Shown here in pieces: positions 39,235-52,200 of a DNA stretch of 64,000 bases (the stretch's first letter is position 1; each line of letters opens with the position of its first letter). Source of the stretch: Beroe ovata (Eukaryota; Ctenophora; Nuda; Beroida; Beroidae); the NCBI GenBank assembly GCA_946803715.1, contig CAMPET010000138.1:116002-180001 (forward strand), given 5' to 3'. The notes beneath the pieces are model-generated. The model had not been told where the DNA came from. It made no database searches and was given only the letters and a program-made list of their open reading frames with translations. Both the position numbers and the translations under genes were made by a program.

Positions 39235-41949
39235 TCATAACAACACTTCATCCGACTGATACAACTTTTCCGGTCTCGGCTTCGTGGGTGGCGGCACTCG
39301 GCCCTTGTCCACTGGCTGAGATCGCCGCCTAGGCAGATCTGCCGGCTTGCCCAAACTGTTCGAGTGGCTGGTGCTGAGCACTGTTTTTACACTGCGCGGC
39401 GGTGGTAGCGGTGACTCAAGGTCCATGTGTGTGGGTGGCGCAGAGACAGGGCGTGGTCCACGTGGCGCGCGCAGCCGTCTGCTCGGGATTGGGACTGGAG
39501 GAAGAGGCGGGGGCGGGGAGGGTGGCGGCGGGGGCGGGGAGGGTGGTGAGACGGCGCAAGCAGCTTCCTGACATCTTAGTGTATTCTGAGGAGAGTTATT
39601 GTGATGGAATTGTGTTTTAGTTCGGAACAAAAGGTACGTGGAGCTATATAGGAGCAGTTAAGGACGGTAACATGCTTGATAAGGAAGATGAGACTGCGAA
39701 GATGAAACCGCGCATCTATAATTCCCCAATCCCAGCTGATGGACATGAAAAGAAGAATCACAGCGACAATGAATTTTTGGGTAAAGTTTCAGCCTTGGTG
39801 CGGTAGGGAATCGGTGGAACAGTCAATAACATGCATGCTTTCAATATGCGTTATTGGATAGCTCCTTACCGATTAACTGGATTCATTGGTACACTGAGGG
39901 GTTCGTGAGAGTATAGTACGAAAACAAGGGAGACAATTAGATAGTGTAGAGAGGGATACTAGTTTTTCATTCAAGAGACTGGTAAACTCAGAGTGGTGGA
40001 TACCTTACCTCGTAACGTTCGATTTGACCTTCCAACTGATCGATTCGATTTTTCTGCTCTTGCATCAATATCTCTGCGTCAGCAAGTTTCTTCTTTAACA
40101 TCTCTATCTCTTTATCCTTGGTAGCAATCTCCCGAGTTTGTACTTGATACTTTATCATTTTTACTGTATACAAATTCTGAAATGGGGGGGGGGATTAGTG
40201 TGCTCAATGTGGTGAGGAGATTGACCAAATTCATCCAAAGTGTCTATGTCACGTTTGGTCACCTTGAGTTCATCAGGATCAATGTTGTCAAGGAGCAAAC
40301 TCGTGTCCTCCACCTCTTCTTCTTTATCAGATGGGAACAGGACTTCGTGGTTCAGAATCATAATCTGAAATTGGAAAAAGTTGAACTTAACGCTGATATA
40401 GAATTTGAACTCAGCGATCAGCGAAAAGTATTTCACATTTGCAGTATAACCTCTGTGACTCTCTTCAATTTTTGCATATCACTCATTTCCAGGCTCAGGT
40501 CTCCACTGTTATTCTTTAGAATAGTGGGTGAGAACACGATAGCCAAGTTGTTGAGATCCATTCTGTTAGAATCTGAGTATGTCTGAACTTTGTAGAGGAA
40601 CCCACATAATTTCTGCATGTGAGTTGAAAAGTGAGTAACAATGGCAATGGAAAGAACTGAAATTAAATCGGTAGATAAGAGAAACTCTATTCATACCCTC
40701 AATGAATTGTAGTTGGAGCATGGTATCTTGTTGATGAGATATTTCAGCTCATTGAGTCCTTCCCTCTCGTGAATTTCATAGGTAAGAATGATTGATACAA
40801 AGTCTTCATATAGATTACTCGGTATCACTGAATCAGGAAGGCTCCTCAAGTACAGCTTCAGAAGACTTCCAACCGAATGAGTGTCACCTTTCACGACCAG
40901 ATTTGGTTCAAATCCTTGCTGAAATTCCATCTTGAGCTGCTTAACCTGCAGGTTGAAACTCAGTGATAAGTACTCACTAATCATGCACCATTCACCATGT
41001 ATAACATCATAGGGGAGAATATTCTAACTCACAAGTCTTTCATGTCCAGGAAGTCTGAAAATTCCATTTTCTTTCAGGTGGAGAGGATTGTCTAGAAATC
41101 CAATGCACTGGGTCATTATTTTTGGGACTATTCCTCCCCCATGTAACTGCTCACGTTTCACTGTTGTCTCAATAGCTGTACCAAACATTCCTCCTCCATA
41201 TGCCCCATAACTGAAACATTATTATTATTAAAATCTAGTATATTTACAGATTGCCTACAATGCACAAATTAGTAANCAGGTGGAGAGGATTGTCTAGAAA
41301 TCCAATGCATTGGGTCATTATTTTTGGGACTATTCCTCCCCCATGTAACTGCTCACGTTTCACTGTCGTCTCAATAGCTGTACCAAACATTCCTCCCCCA
41401 TAGGCCCCATAACTGAAACAAGAATCAAATCAAATCAGGCTGCAATTGGAACAACCAAAGATGTTAAACTATCATAATAGAGTTTGCAAACCTTATACAT
41501 GAAATGGCATCAACCCACTTCTCTCGTTCAGACTTAGTTTCACAGGAAAAGTTAAAACTGTCAGAGGTATCAAGTAGCTCAAATTTATAACTGTTCTCTG
41601 TATCCTCCAACAGGTTAATCTTTTTCCCTGTTCGGATTTTCAAATTTAAATCACAGAGGTACCTATGAAAATCACAATAGCATAGAATGCAAACTCGAGT
41701 CTAAAGAGAACCTGGCAAATCAATGATCCCAAGAGGGGGTGCAGAGTTGTCATCTTTCTTGAAATATTGAAGAGAGTTTCCAGAAACTACAACCCAGCGC
41801 CTTTCGAATCTTTTGATTGGACCTGGAAGGTAATATCGGTGAAATCAGCTAAATACTTCAGTATTTTGCTATGAAGCATTGTTTGTTATAAAAATGTGTT
41901 TACCATGAGTTTCTTTTCTGAGCCACCCTGTTGTTATCTTGATTGCCAT
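39235..41949 (-). CDS. PH-RhoGAP-coiled-coil protein (ARHGAP22/24/25 type)
   Basis: Minus-strand exons begin at ATG 41949 (MAIKITTGWLRKETHG) and end at 39235. Domain order is an N-terminal PH domain (GWLRK, FERRWVVVSGNSLQYF, SEREKWVDAI), then a RhoGAP domain. The latter has GGGIVPKIMTQCIGFL, NGIFRLPGHERLV with the arginine-finger motif (FRLPG), SVGSLLKLYLRSLPDSVIP, and MDLNNLAIVFSPTIL. An acidic linker, a coiled coil (KDKEIEMLKKKLADAE) and a proline-rich tail follow. This is the layout of FilGAP-type proteins, which switch off Rac/Cdc42 by stimulating GTP hydrolysis and act at the cell cortex. The proline-rich tail suggests SH3 partners. The first RhoGAP exon appears twice around the N at 41276. 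Confidence 0.87.
41076..41415 (-). repeat. Duplicate first RhoGAP exon around N at 41276
   Basis: CAGGTGGAGAGGATTGTC and the following roughly 140 bp occur at about 41076-41217 and again from 41277 to about 41416, with only a few substitutions. The break is at the single N, as at 11334 and 32941. Confidence 0.88.
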
Positions 41950-43156
41950 GATTTACTTTTGTAAGCTTCCTCTAAACTTTTGAATTCAACCACCATCACA
42001 TGAGATCAGCTTAATGAAGCACTACAGGTCAGATCTAAGGGTTCTATAATGGTCCATGGTGAGTATCATGCAGTGCTTTCAACCATATATACCAAGAAGT
42101 GACACATTAGTAGAACATGAATATGCAGGATTGAAGAATTAACTTGCTATGCTACTGTACTAATCTCCAGTCAAAAGTTTCAAGACTGTCAAATTACAAA
42201 ATTCAATTGAATATGAATATTCTAAAAATATGAATATGAAATCATATCTAATCCCTCTAGCAAAACTTGCATGGGAACGAAGATTGGGTGATCAGAATGC
42301 ACAATTTCAAGTTTATCAATTAATATTTTTACTCTTAGCAATAACCAATTTTACAACATAATTATCTATCAATTATTAACACACAGTTGAAAGTACTGTT
42401 CAAGATTGGAAATAACGCTGCGTGTCACGCATGGGCTCAAGTGCGCTTAGGACACCGAGCCTGGCGATGCTAGTCACTCAAACGCGAACGGCGCGCGCGG
42501 CACGTGACGGAATGAATAAATGCTGCGCGCGCAAAGTATTTGGGTCGAGCAGCTTGAAAATAAAACAATACCGCTATCATAACAGTTGCAGTGCAGTGGT
42601 GCTCAGCGCGCCGCGCGGCGCGACAAACTTCAAATTCTTGTGATCCATGTCAGGCGTCGCAGAGTTCACTGATTTTGCTAAATTTTATTTTACTTCTGTT
42701 CCAAGAACGCGCAAGCTTTCAATTTCATCGAAGGCGCGCGCACGAGAAACAGGGAGTCAGATAAAATCTGAAAACGCTGATGTAAGCCGGGCCGTGCGCA
42801 ATGCGCATCACCGCAACGACAGGAGTCGCATCGATGAGTATAAAGAAATACAGGAAATAGTGGGTTTAGTAAAAATTTGAGATTACATCTGATATATAAA
42901 TTTGGTGAAATTTTAATAAATTAGTGTTTGTGATATCGTAAATTAGTATATGAGGATGCTTTTTGTAGCAATTGAGTTGGTGGTTTTTGTATCATTGACC
43001 ATTCCCTCAAGTTAGGCTGAATAATTGAGGGCATGGTGCCCTATTGATTGCTTTCAATCATTCATATGAGGGAAATTCTTTGATTACCCTCCCTTTGATT
43101 CTGTGATACATCAAAACATCGTATTATTCAAATTACCTTTTGAACTTAAAGAATAG
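41950..43156. promoter_or_regulatory. Divergent promoter region between RhoGAP and MED7
   Basis: The two genes point away from each other. A CpG-rich patch at about 42480-42800 contains several GCGCGC and GGCGCG runs, unlike the AT-rich flanks. It may hold promoter elements for MED7. No protein-coding exon is supported; the plus-strand frames at 42422 and 42647 look like products of the CG-rich composition. Confidence 0.4.
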
Positions 43157-43820
43157 ATGAAAATGGCTGGAAGTGGAGATGCTGATGCTGAGGACAAGTT
43201 GTTGCATGTCAAGGCACCACCTCCATCAATTTATTATACTAGATATACAAATGATAATATGAGGAATGGAACTGCACCATTGCCCCCTCCTATACCTGTT
43301 AGTGGCTTTACTTCATTTGGCATATCACATCAAGTAAGTTTTATCTTGTATTGAATTAGCAATTAATCGACATTGGTTTTATTAGTTGGTTTATTCAAGT
43401 ACAGTATCTATGCAGTTTTTTCAGCCAGATGATCCTGGTTCTATTTTGGCACCTTTACGAGAGCATGGTGTTACACAGTTATATCAAGATACTTCAAATG
43501 ATATAAAGGAGCTAAAGAAACTCAACTCATCATTTGTTGTGAATTTTCTGGATCTTTTAGATATTATGATACAATGTCCTTCCAGTCCAGGAAGAATAAA
43601 GAAGCTTGAAGACTTAGAGCTTCTTTTCTGTAACTTCCATCATCTAGTGAATAAGTTCAGGCCTCATCAAGCTTTAGAAACATTGATACAGATGGTCAAA
43701 ATTCAGAAAGAACAAAAGTTAGAACTGATTGAACAGATCAACAGGTTGTATGAAATTTATGAATCCATTGACGAGATTTTGGGTACTAAAAGGTTTTCAG
43801 ACTTGTCACCCCATGAATAA
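43157..43820 (+). CDS. MED7: Mediator complex subunit MED7
   Basis: Two exons, 43157-43333 and 43416-43820, join in phase 0. The product begins MKMAGSGDADAED; the second ATG at 43163 is also possible. It shows the MED7 signature: PPPSIYYTRYTNDN, a PLPPPIP turn, LREHGVTQLY, KELKKLNSSFVVNFLDLLDI, then KLEDLELLFCNFHHLVNKFRPHQALETL and a C-terminal helix. MED7 is a middle-module subunit that pairs with MED21 and links to RNA polymerase II in the nucleus. The protein (about 193 residues) lacks the acidic C-terminal extension of the human protein. Confidence 0.93.
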
Positions 43821-43840
43821 ATAATGTGTATTTCAGCAAA

Positions 43841-44121
43841 ATGGAATCAGCAAGAGCCTCTTTACATACAACAATAAACTCCTTGCCCTCTTCCTTAGCA
43901 CATACAGTTATAGTAGATGTAAGTTGACTCATTCTCTCAATTGTTGAAGGTTCTGGATGATATTCATTTGCTATGGGGTAATCCATTTGACTTTTCAGTC
44001 ACAAGAGATAGACATGGAAGACTCAGGAAGCTCTTATAGCCATTCTCGGGCATCACAGAACTTTGATAGTGTTTTAGATGGCCTGGAAACCATAATTGAC
44101 AAGGAAATTGGTGATACTTGA
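43841..44121 (+). CDS. 67-residue ORF just downstream of MED7
   Basis: Exons 43841-43918 and 43999-44121 join in phase 0 across an 80-bp intron with GTAAGT and TTTTCAG borders. The product starts MESARASLHTTINSLP and ends DGLETIIDKEIGDT. The ATG lies only 20 bp after the MED7 stop, and a TTTCAG acceptor-like site sits 6 bp before it. It may be a second cistron, a short downstream gene or an alternative 3' end of MED7. I do not recognise the family. Confidence 0.5.
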
Positions 44122-44400
44122 GCTACAGATATACACTCAGTTTTTTTTATAAGAAACTTATCAAAATCCTAGGCTAGAGGTTTCTTATTTTTCCGCGATT
44201 TTGAGCCTACAAGTTTCTTAACTAGTTTCTTATTTCTGTATCCTATAGCAATTTTTGAAACTTACTTGAGTCACCATNTTATTCCAGTTATTTGTCAATT
44301 AAGTATCTCTCATTGCTTTGATTGTGCTGATTTGATAAGGATAATCATACCCTGTAGTCAACATTCATGGGACACTATTACATTTTATAAGGCTGTAGGC

Positions 44401-45465
44401 ATGGACGATGATGATATTCCTGATCTGATACCAGTTTCACATGAGATCAGTGCTTCTTCAGAACCGCTACCAGATATCCCTGTTACTATCATTACTGGTT
44501 ACCTAGGTGCTGGTAAAACTACTCTTCTAACATACATTCTACAAGAACAGCATGGTAAAAGGATTGCCGTGATTGTTAATGAGTTTGGTGAGGGTGAAGC
44601 TGTAGAAAAACCTGGAGCCCTTGGGGTTGGGAATGAAAAGTATGAAGAATGGCTTGAGATGACAAATGGATGCCTTTGCTGCAGTGTCAAAAGTGACATC
44701 GTGCTTGCACTTGAAAAATTGATGGAGAGGCAAGGCAAGTTTGATTATGTTCTTATAGAAACAACAGGCCTCGCTGACCCAGGAAACATTGCTCAGAGTT
44801 TTTGGGTTGACGATGGGCTTTCAAAATTATATCTAGATGGTATTGTGACAGTATGTGATGTATTCAATGTTGAGAAGACCCTATGTGAGGCTAAGGGTAA
44901 GATTACAGAATGTGAACGACAGATAGCTTTAGCGGATGTTGTCATTCTGAACAAGCTTGACCTAATTGATAATGATGCAAAAGATCGTGTTTCTCAAAGA
45001 GTGAAAGATATCAATGGCTCATGCAGCATTCTGTATACAAAGCACAGTCGTGTAAATTTGGATGATATTCTCGAGATAAATGCATATACCAATGCCAGTC
45101 CCCCCACAACAAACTGCCATGACCTTTCATCTTCAGCTATAAGTACCGTCACATTAACCACAGACACAGATATTAATCGAGAAGACATTGAAAACGCTCT
45201 GGAAACTCTGTTATGGGCTGATTTATATGATAACGGCTCTGAACGATCGTCTCATGAAATTGTAGATTCCGGGAAGATGACCATTCTCAGGGTGAAAGGG
45301 AAAATCAAAACAAAAGACGGTTGGAAAATGATTCAGGGTGTTCGCGATATGTTTGATATAACTTCTATAAATGGAGAGGGCATACTCTTACAGCATCTAG
45401 TTTTCATTGGAATTCATTTAGACATAGAAAAATTGTGTCAAGTTACCAAAATGAAAGTTAGGTAG
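44401..45465 (+). CDS. ZNG1: ZNG1 (CBWD), COG0523 zinc-chaperone GTPase
   Basis: A single uninterrupted frame. Start chosen at [11 protein letters not shown] (44401), because the frame upstream runs through the N at 44278 without family similarity. It has Walker [10 protein letters not shown], a switch region [11 protein letters not shown], the metal-binding GCLCCSVK motif (CxCC), Walker B-like [12 protein letters not shown] and the guanine-specificity NKLD, then a shorter CobW C-terminal domain. ZNG1 uses GTP hydrolysis to transfer zinc to methionine aminopeptidase METAP1 in the cytosol. The human N-terminal METAP1-binding motif CPELVP is represented by IPDLIP, with the cysteine missing. Length is 354 residues, slightly shorter than human. 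Absence of introns stands out next to its split neighbours. Confidence 0.9.
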   Translation: MDDDDIPDLIPVSHEISASSEPLPDIPVTIITGYLGAGKTTLLTYILQEQHGKRIAVIVNEFGEGEAVEKPGALGVGNEKYEEWLEMTNGCLCCSVKSDIVLALEKLMERQGKFDYVLIETTGLADPGNIAQSFWVDDGLSKLYLDGIVTVCDVFNVEKTLCEAKGKITECERQIALADVVILNKLDLIDNDAKDRVSQRVKDINGSCSILYTKHSRVNLDDILEINAYTNASPPTTNCHDLSSSAISTVTLTTDTDINREDIENALETLLWADLYDNGSERSSHEIVDSGKMTILRVKGKIKTKDGWKMIQGVRDMFDITSINGEGILLQHLVFIGIHLDIEKLCQVTKMKVR

Positions 45466-45663
45466 AAAAGTAACTTAGGGTTTTAGACAATTTGATCTTG
45501 AGATATATTTGGCTATTATTTGATTTTTATATGATCTTTCAACAAATAAAAGTTCGATTATTGGATTTATGATGTGAATTAAGAAGCAGTGGTGCATCAT
45601 GGCACTTCCAATCTGTGAGCGCTTGGCACAGAAAAATTTTAATTGTTGAGTGGTATCAGTGAA

Positions 45664-47599
<1,936 letters not shown>

Positions 47600-48030
47600 G
47601 AGTCAGATCACGTTATAAGTTCTGAAGATGGTACAATGTACCCAATCAAAGCTTGATAGGTTGAAGAGAATTTTTTGAATTTCTAGATATTTGTTGTTAT
47701 TAAGTATTTTCCAATTTGATATTTATTCATTTCATCTTTTATAACATCAATCATTTCACAGTTTTTCAGTTTGATAATGGAAGTGTTTCAGAAAAAATTC
47801 TGTGATAATTTTTCCTATTATTGTCTCTTTGATTGACGTGTTGATACCTACTTATGATATAAAATTTCTATCAATACCAATATCCCATTAAACTTCGCCA
47901 ATTTGGATCGCTCACATCCCCTATACTATCATGTAGGTTCATAGTTCATACACAATATAATCTACCAAAAATCGTAGTGTGCAGGATGTTCGTGAAAAGA
48001 GTTCAACATTTCTGAAGTACCTATCCCAGT
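47600..48030 (+). other. Short intergenic spacer
   Basis: AT-rich, non-coding sequence between the AAA ATPase stop and the coiled-coil gene. No element recognised. Confidence 0.5.
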
Positions 48031-48826
48031 ATGGACCTCGATGGATTGGTGCGCGACATAAAACTTGCTCTCGAATACACTTCAAACCTCAAAAGTGAGA
48101 ATGACTCACTGAAAAACAGGATAGATACTCTCGAGGGTCACATTTCAATGCTGGAGTGTCTCCTGAAGGAGAAGGAAGCCTCGTGTAATGAGTTGCTAGA
48201 ACAGAAAAACACTCACGAAAACGCTGTTCTTGATAAGATTATTGCCCTCCAACTGGACCAGAAACTAAAGGAGGATCACAAGAAACTTCTCAGTGACTTT
48301 TCAGAATTGCAGGATTCAGTTGAGAAGACCGTTGCGTCTCATAACATGACTCTGGCAGAGAGACAAGAGGAGTCAGAAAGAAGGATGGATGCTGTTAGAA
48401 AGCAATATGAAGACAAGTTGAGGGGTCTGAGGGAAGAACATGATGCAAAGATAAAAGAGATGCAGGATGCAATTGATTCTCTGAGTTTTCAGGTTCAGGA
48501 AGGTCACAAGCTGAGAGTGGAGGAAACCACAAAAGTGAGTTCTTCCCTCAAACTTGTCTTACTCAATTCCAATTACTCAATTTGAAGAATTTGGTAATTC
48601 CTCAAATTATGTATCACAATGGTTAAACAATAAACATGTATCTTTTCAGCTCCACAAGGAATACGAAGAAAAGCTGAGCTCCTTCAAGAAAGCTGCTTCG
48701 TACAACACCACAGCAGAGATGTTCAAGCGGAAGCTCACGGCACAGAAGCAAGAACATGCACGAGAAGTGGAGGGACTGAAACAACAGATCCTCCAGCTGC
48801 AGGGACCTAGGGGCAGAAAGTATTGA
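48031..48826 (+). CDS. Coiled-coil protein of unknown function
   Basis: Two exons, 48031-48534 and 48650-48826, join in phase 0. The product (226 residues) starts MDLDGLVRDIKLALEY and is almost entirely heptad-like helix, for example NRIDTLEGHISMLECLL, RQEESERRMDAVRKQYEDKL and KQEHAREVEGLKQQILQLQ. It ends with a short basic GPRGRKY. No other domain is seen. The shape would suit a small structural protein of cilia, centrosome or chromatin, but the family is not recognised. Confidence 0.7.
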
Positions 48827-49288
48827 TAGGTAGTAACTTGGGTTTTGTAGGAATTTTTTAAAAATTTTTTGTTGATATCAAATCCAGTGTTTTCACAATT
48901 TGAATTTAGTCGTGTTATTTCACTTCTCATTTCATTATTTATTGTCAGGAAATTTTTGAATTGTTTGCTATATACTCACTTTTTATCGAAACGCCATTTT
49001 CGATGCATTTCGTCCCCATTTCTAGAGTTCTAGTTGGTTCGTATTTTGTGGTTTGGATGACTATCGTTAAACTTTTCTTGAATTCACTGCATAAGTAGGT
49101 AGCTCATGTATCTACTCCGGCTAGAAAGCCAGTAAATCTAACGTCTTCCCCCCATATAGCTGCAGATGATGAACCCTCCTCCATCTTCACCACGTGGCTT
49201 CATTGCCACGTGACCTGCTCTAATCACGTGATTTGCACGTGTGCACACGAGCAGCAGTGAAGTAGTGGTGGCGGTAGTGGGAGTTGTA
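48827..49288 (+). other. Promoter interval before TSC2
   Basis: A 462-bp spacer. The stretch 49184-49245 carries four CACGTG or related ACGTG cores. These could be bHLH sites for TSC2, but that is inference. Confidence 0.35.
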
Positions 49289-52200
49289 TGTCTAGGAAAG
49301 CTGAATCGTCGAGCACCAATCTGAGGACAAAGTTCACTTCCCTCTTCAGTGGTGCTCAAAGAGGAGCGGTCAATGCACGCTCCCCTCCCGAGGAGTTCAA
49401 TCTTGATACTGGCACTCTCAATGTGAGTTTACTAACTCTCAATTGAGTACCTGTTCGTCACAAGTGATCACAAGCTCATTTAGACCGTGTTTCTCTGATG
49501 ACCATGAAAAAGTACCACATATTGACATATTGACCGTGTTTGACCACATATTGACCTGTTACTTACCTCTCAGGAGCTTGCTAAGGGCAGTTTACAGAAC
49601 AGGCTGAAGTTACTGAAGCATCTCGTAGAGAAGGTCGAGGAGAAGAGACTCGAAAAGGTAAAAACATGTGTGGGAATCCCTTGCGCCTGCCAGCACCTTA
49701 AGTTGTTAAACATTGATCTCCCTGATTAATTCCAATCTACTGAATTGAGGTAGTAGTATTGGGATTGAATCAGCATCCACTCCCTCCCCGTCCCCCAGAA
49801 TGCTATCAAGTCGCTGTGGGCGGCCGTACAAGACATAGCCAAGGAGGGTCCAGTGGATGCTCGCCATGCAGTGATTGGCTTCCTGTGTGCTCTTGTCAGC
49901 AGTCATGTGAGTTCCTTTCTATTCCACGGATTCATAATGCAAAATGATATTCCCTTGATTATTGCAAAAGAGAAAGAACGATTCCTACTTTGAATCACTT
50001 CATAAGTTCATAGCCACAAGTTTACATACCTATTGTTATTTCAGTCAGATCAGATGGGTTCAATGCGTCAGACTCTATTCCAATACATCAAGTCCAGCCA
50101 TCGCGACGACTTGGAGCCCTGTTTCAACCTCCTTCTCTCCCTCACTCACAATGGTTCCAACCTATACCTGCTGGAGGAACACATAAGTACGTGTTCTTGT
50201 GTACTCGACGATCGTAGTATTATTTCTATGTGATTTCTCCATTCCTTAACCTGTATTTCTCAAGGTAGTTACATAGAGAAACAGCTTCTCCCCTACATGG
50301 TCGCTCGAGGCAAAACAATCGAGGTCCTCAAGTTCCTGGGTGACGTCACTAAGACCAATGCCACGTACATTGACGAACAGCTGCTATGGGCTGTCTTTAG
50401 GGAGTGTTACGCTCCAAAGACCAAACAACCAATTGAAGAGGTGGGCCGTGAAAAAGATAAAAATTGCTCCAAATATAGAAATATGAGACCCTTTTGCTGT
50501 ACAGCACATCATAATGTGATGACCATATTCCACGGTGTTATGATAGTGCTATTATAGTGCTTGGTGCTTGGATAAGAAACACGTTAATGTACTTTAACTG
50601 TCGACTCATATAAACCTCAATTCAGATACAAGAGTGTCTCACATACATCGAGACTGTCGCCCAGTACGCCATAGTACCACCATGCTGCGTACACTGCATG
50701 ATGCTCTACATTTGTCAAGTTAGGTGTATCGTTCCCAAGGATATATCCACTGGAGTCCCTCACCCGGCATCTCAGTCCCTCACTTCGGTTAGAAATTGAA
50801 GAATTGCATAGGAAATTTCTATAAACAAACAATGTCTCATGTCGGAACCCGAAAAAGTATTCAATTATGGCGAAGTGCACAGAATCAAATGATAATGTTT
50901 GGTGATTATAGCGCACAGAGCTTTGGAATAGCTACAAAGACGTCATATAACCTCTTCTACTCCCCATTATCCCTAAACTCTCTCTCCCCTCATTTAGTTA
51001 ATGCGGATGCTCATCTCAATCCGGTCGCTGGAGCACACAATAATCTTCACGATGTGTTCATTCCTGGAGGAAGCCCCAGCCCGGTCTTCCTTCGTCCCGC
51101 CCCGTGACACACAGATCAGTACCATGTACCTGTTGAGTACCTCCCTATGGAACAAGGACAGGAGATGTCCCAAACAACATCACTGTGATGCAATCCTCAC
51201 TTCGGTTAGCAAGGTAAAATCATAAGTTGTGGTGTAATTGATTTTAGAGAAGATTGTGTAGGTACAAGGTAAACTTCTGTTGGTTTTTGAGATTCATGGG
51301 TTTGTGAGTAAAGAATGATTTATTGACACAAAACCGTATCATAATTCCTTATTAATTCATCAGAAAAATATTTGCCATCGGTCGTGAACTTACGCGTTAT
51401 CACTAGCTTCTCGATACACAATATGTAAGAAGGAAGTCTGGAGCTTCTCTGTGGATTGCCCAGGAAAGCGAGATAGGGCCAAAATCTTATCGGGAATCGA
51501 TTCAGCGTCCAAAAATACATGGGAATCAATCTTACTTGCGTGAAAATAGACCAAAAAAATTTCTTCGAATTTTTTATCTCAGTATTGATAGAAAATGAAG
51601 TGAATGACTCCACACTTTTATACTTCGATTTTAACGGTCTTTAACGATGACTAAACTGGTTCAAACGACACAAATTTTCCACCAAATCATCTCTCCATCT
51701 CTCACACTACAAGTATCAACCTTTGTTACGATCATGTTGAGTTGGCCTTGGTCGTGAAACCACGCCCAAATCACGATTTCAACCCTGTGGGAAGCATCAC
51801 CTGTAAAACACGAAAATCAATGGGGAACTAAAATCGGCTGAAAATTTTTCCAAGCACGATTCCTTGTAATAGGTGTTTCTGGCCTATTTTTCGACGTAGA
51901 ATTCGAATCTGCAGGAATTTTTGGGCTAGCTCACCGGGAATTCAGTGAAAATTTCACTTTCTTCCCAGATGAGAGGTTCAAAAGCACATGACACACAGCC
52001 CCTCAGGAAAGCGAGATAGGGCCAAAATCTTATCGGGAATCGATTCAGCGTCTAAAAATACATGGGAATCAATGTTACTTGCGTGAAAATAGACCAAAAA
52101 AATTTCTTCGAATTTTTATCTTGGTATTGATAGAAAATGAAGTGAATGACTCCACACTTTTATACTTCGATTTTAACGGTCTTTAACGATGACTAAACTG

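Noticed and set aside
39347-39620. Gly/Arg-rich plus-strand frames opposite the RhoGAP tail
   Set aside because: Antisense of the proline-rich C-terminal exon of the RhoGAP gene.
51320-51613. 97-codon minus-strand frame in the 545-bp repeat
   Set aside because: Considered as a mobile-element fragment, but there are no catalytic motifs and the frame depends on unconstrained repeat sequence.
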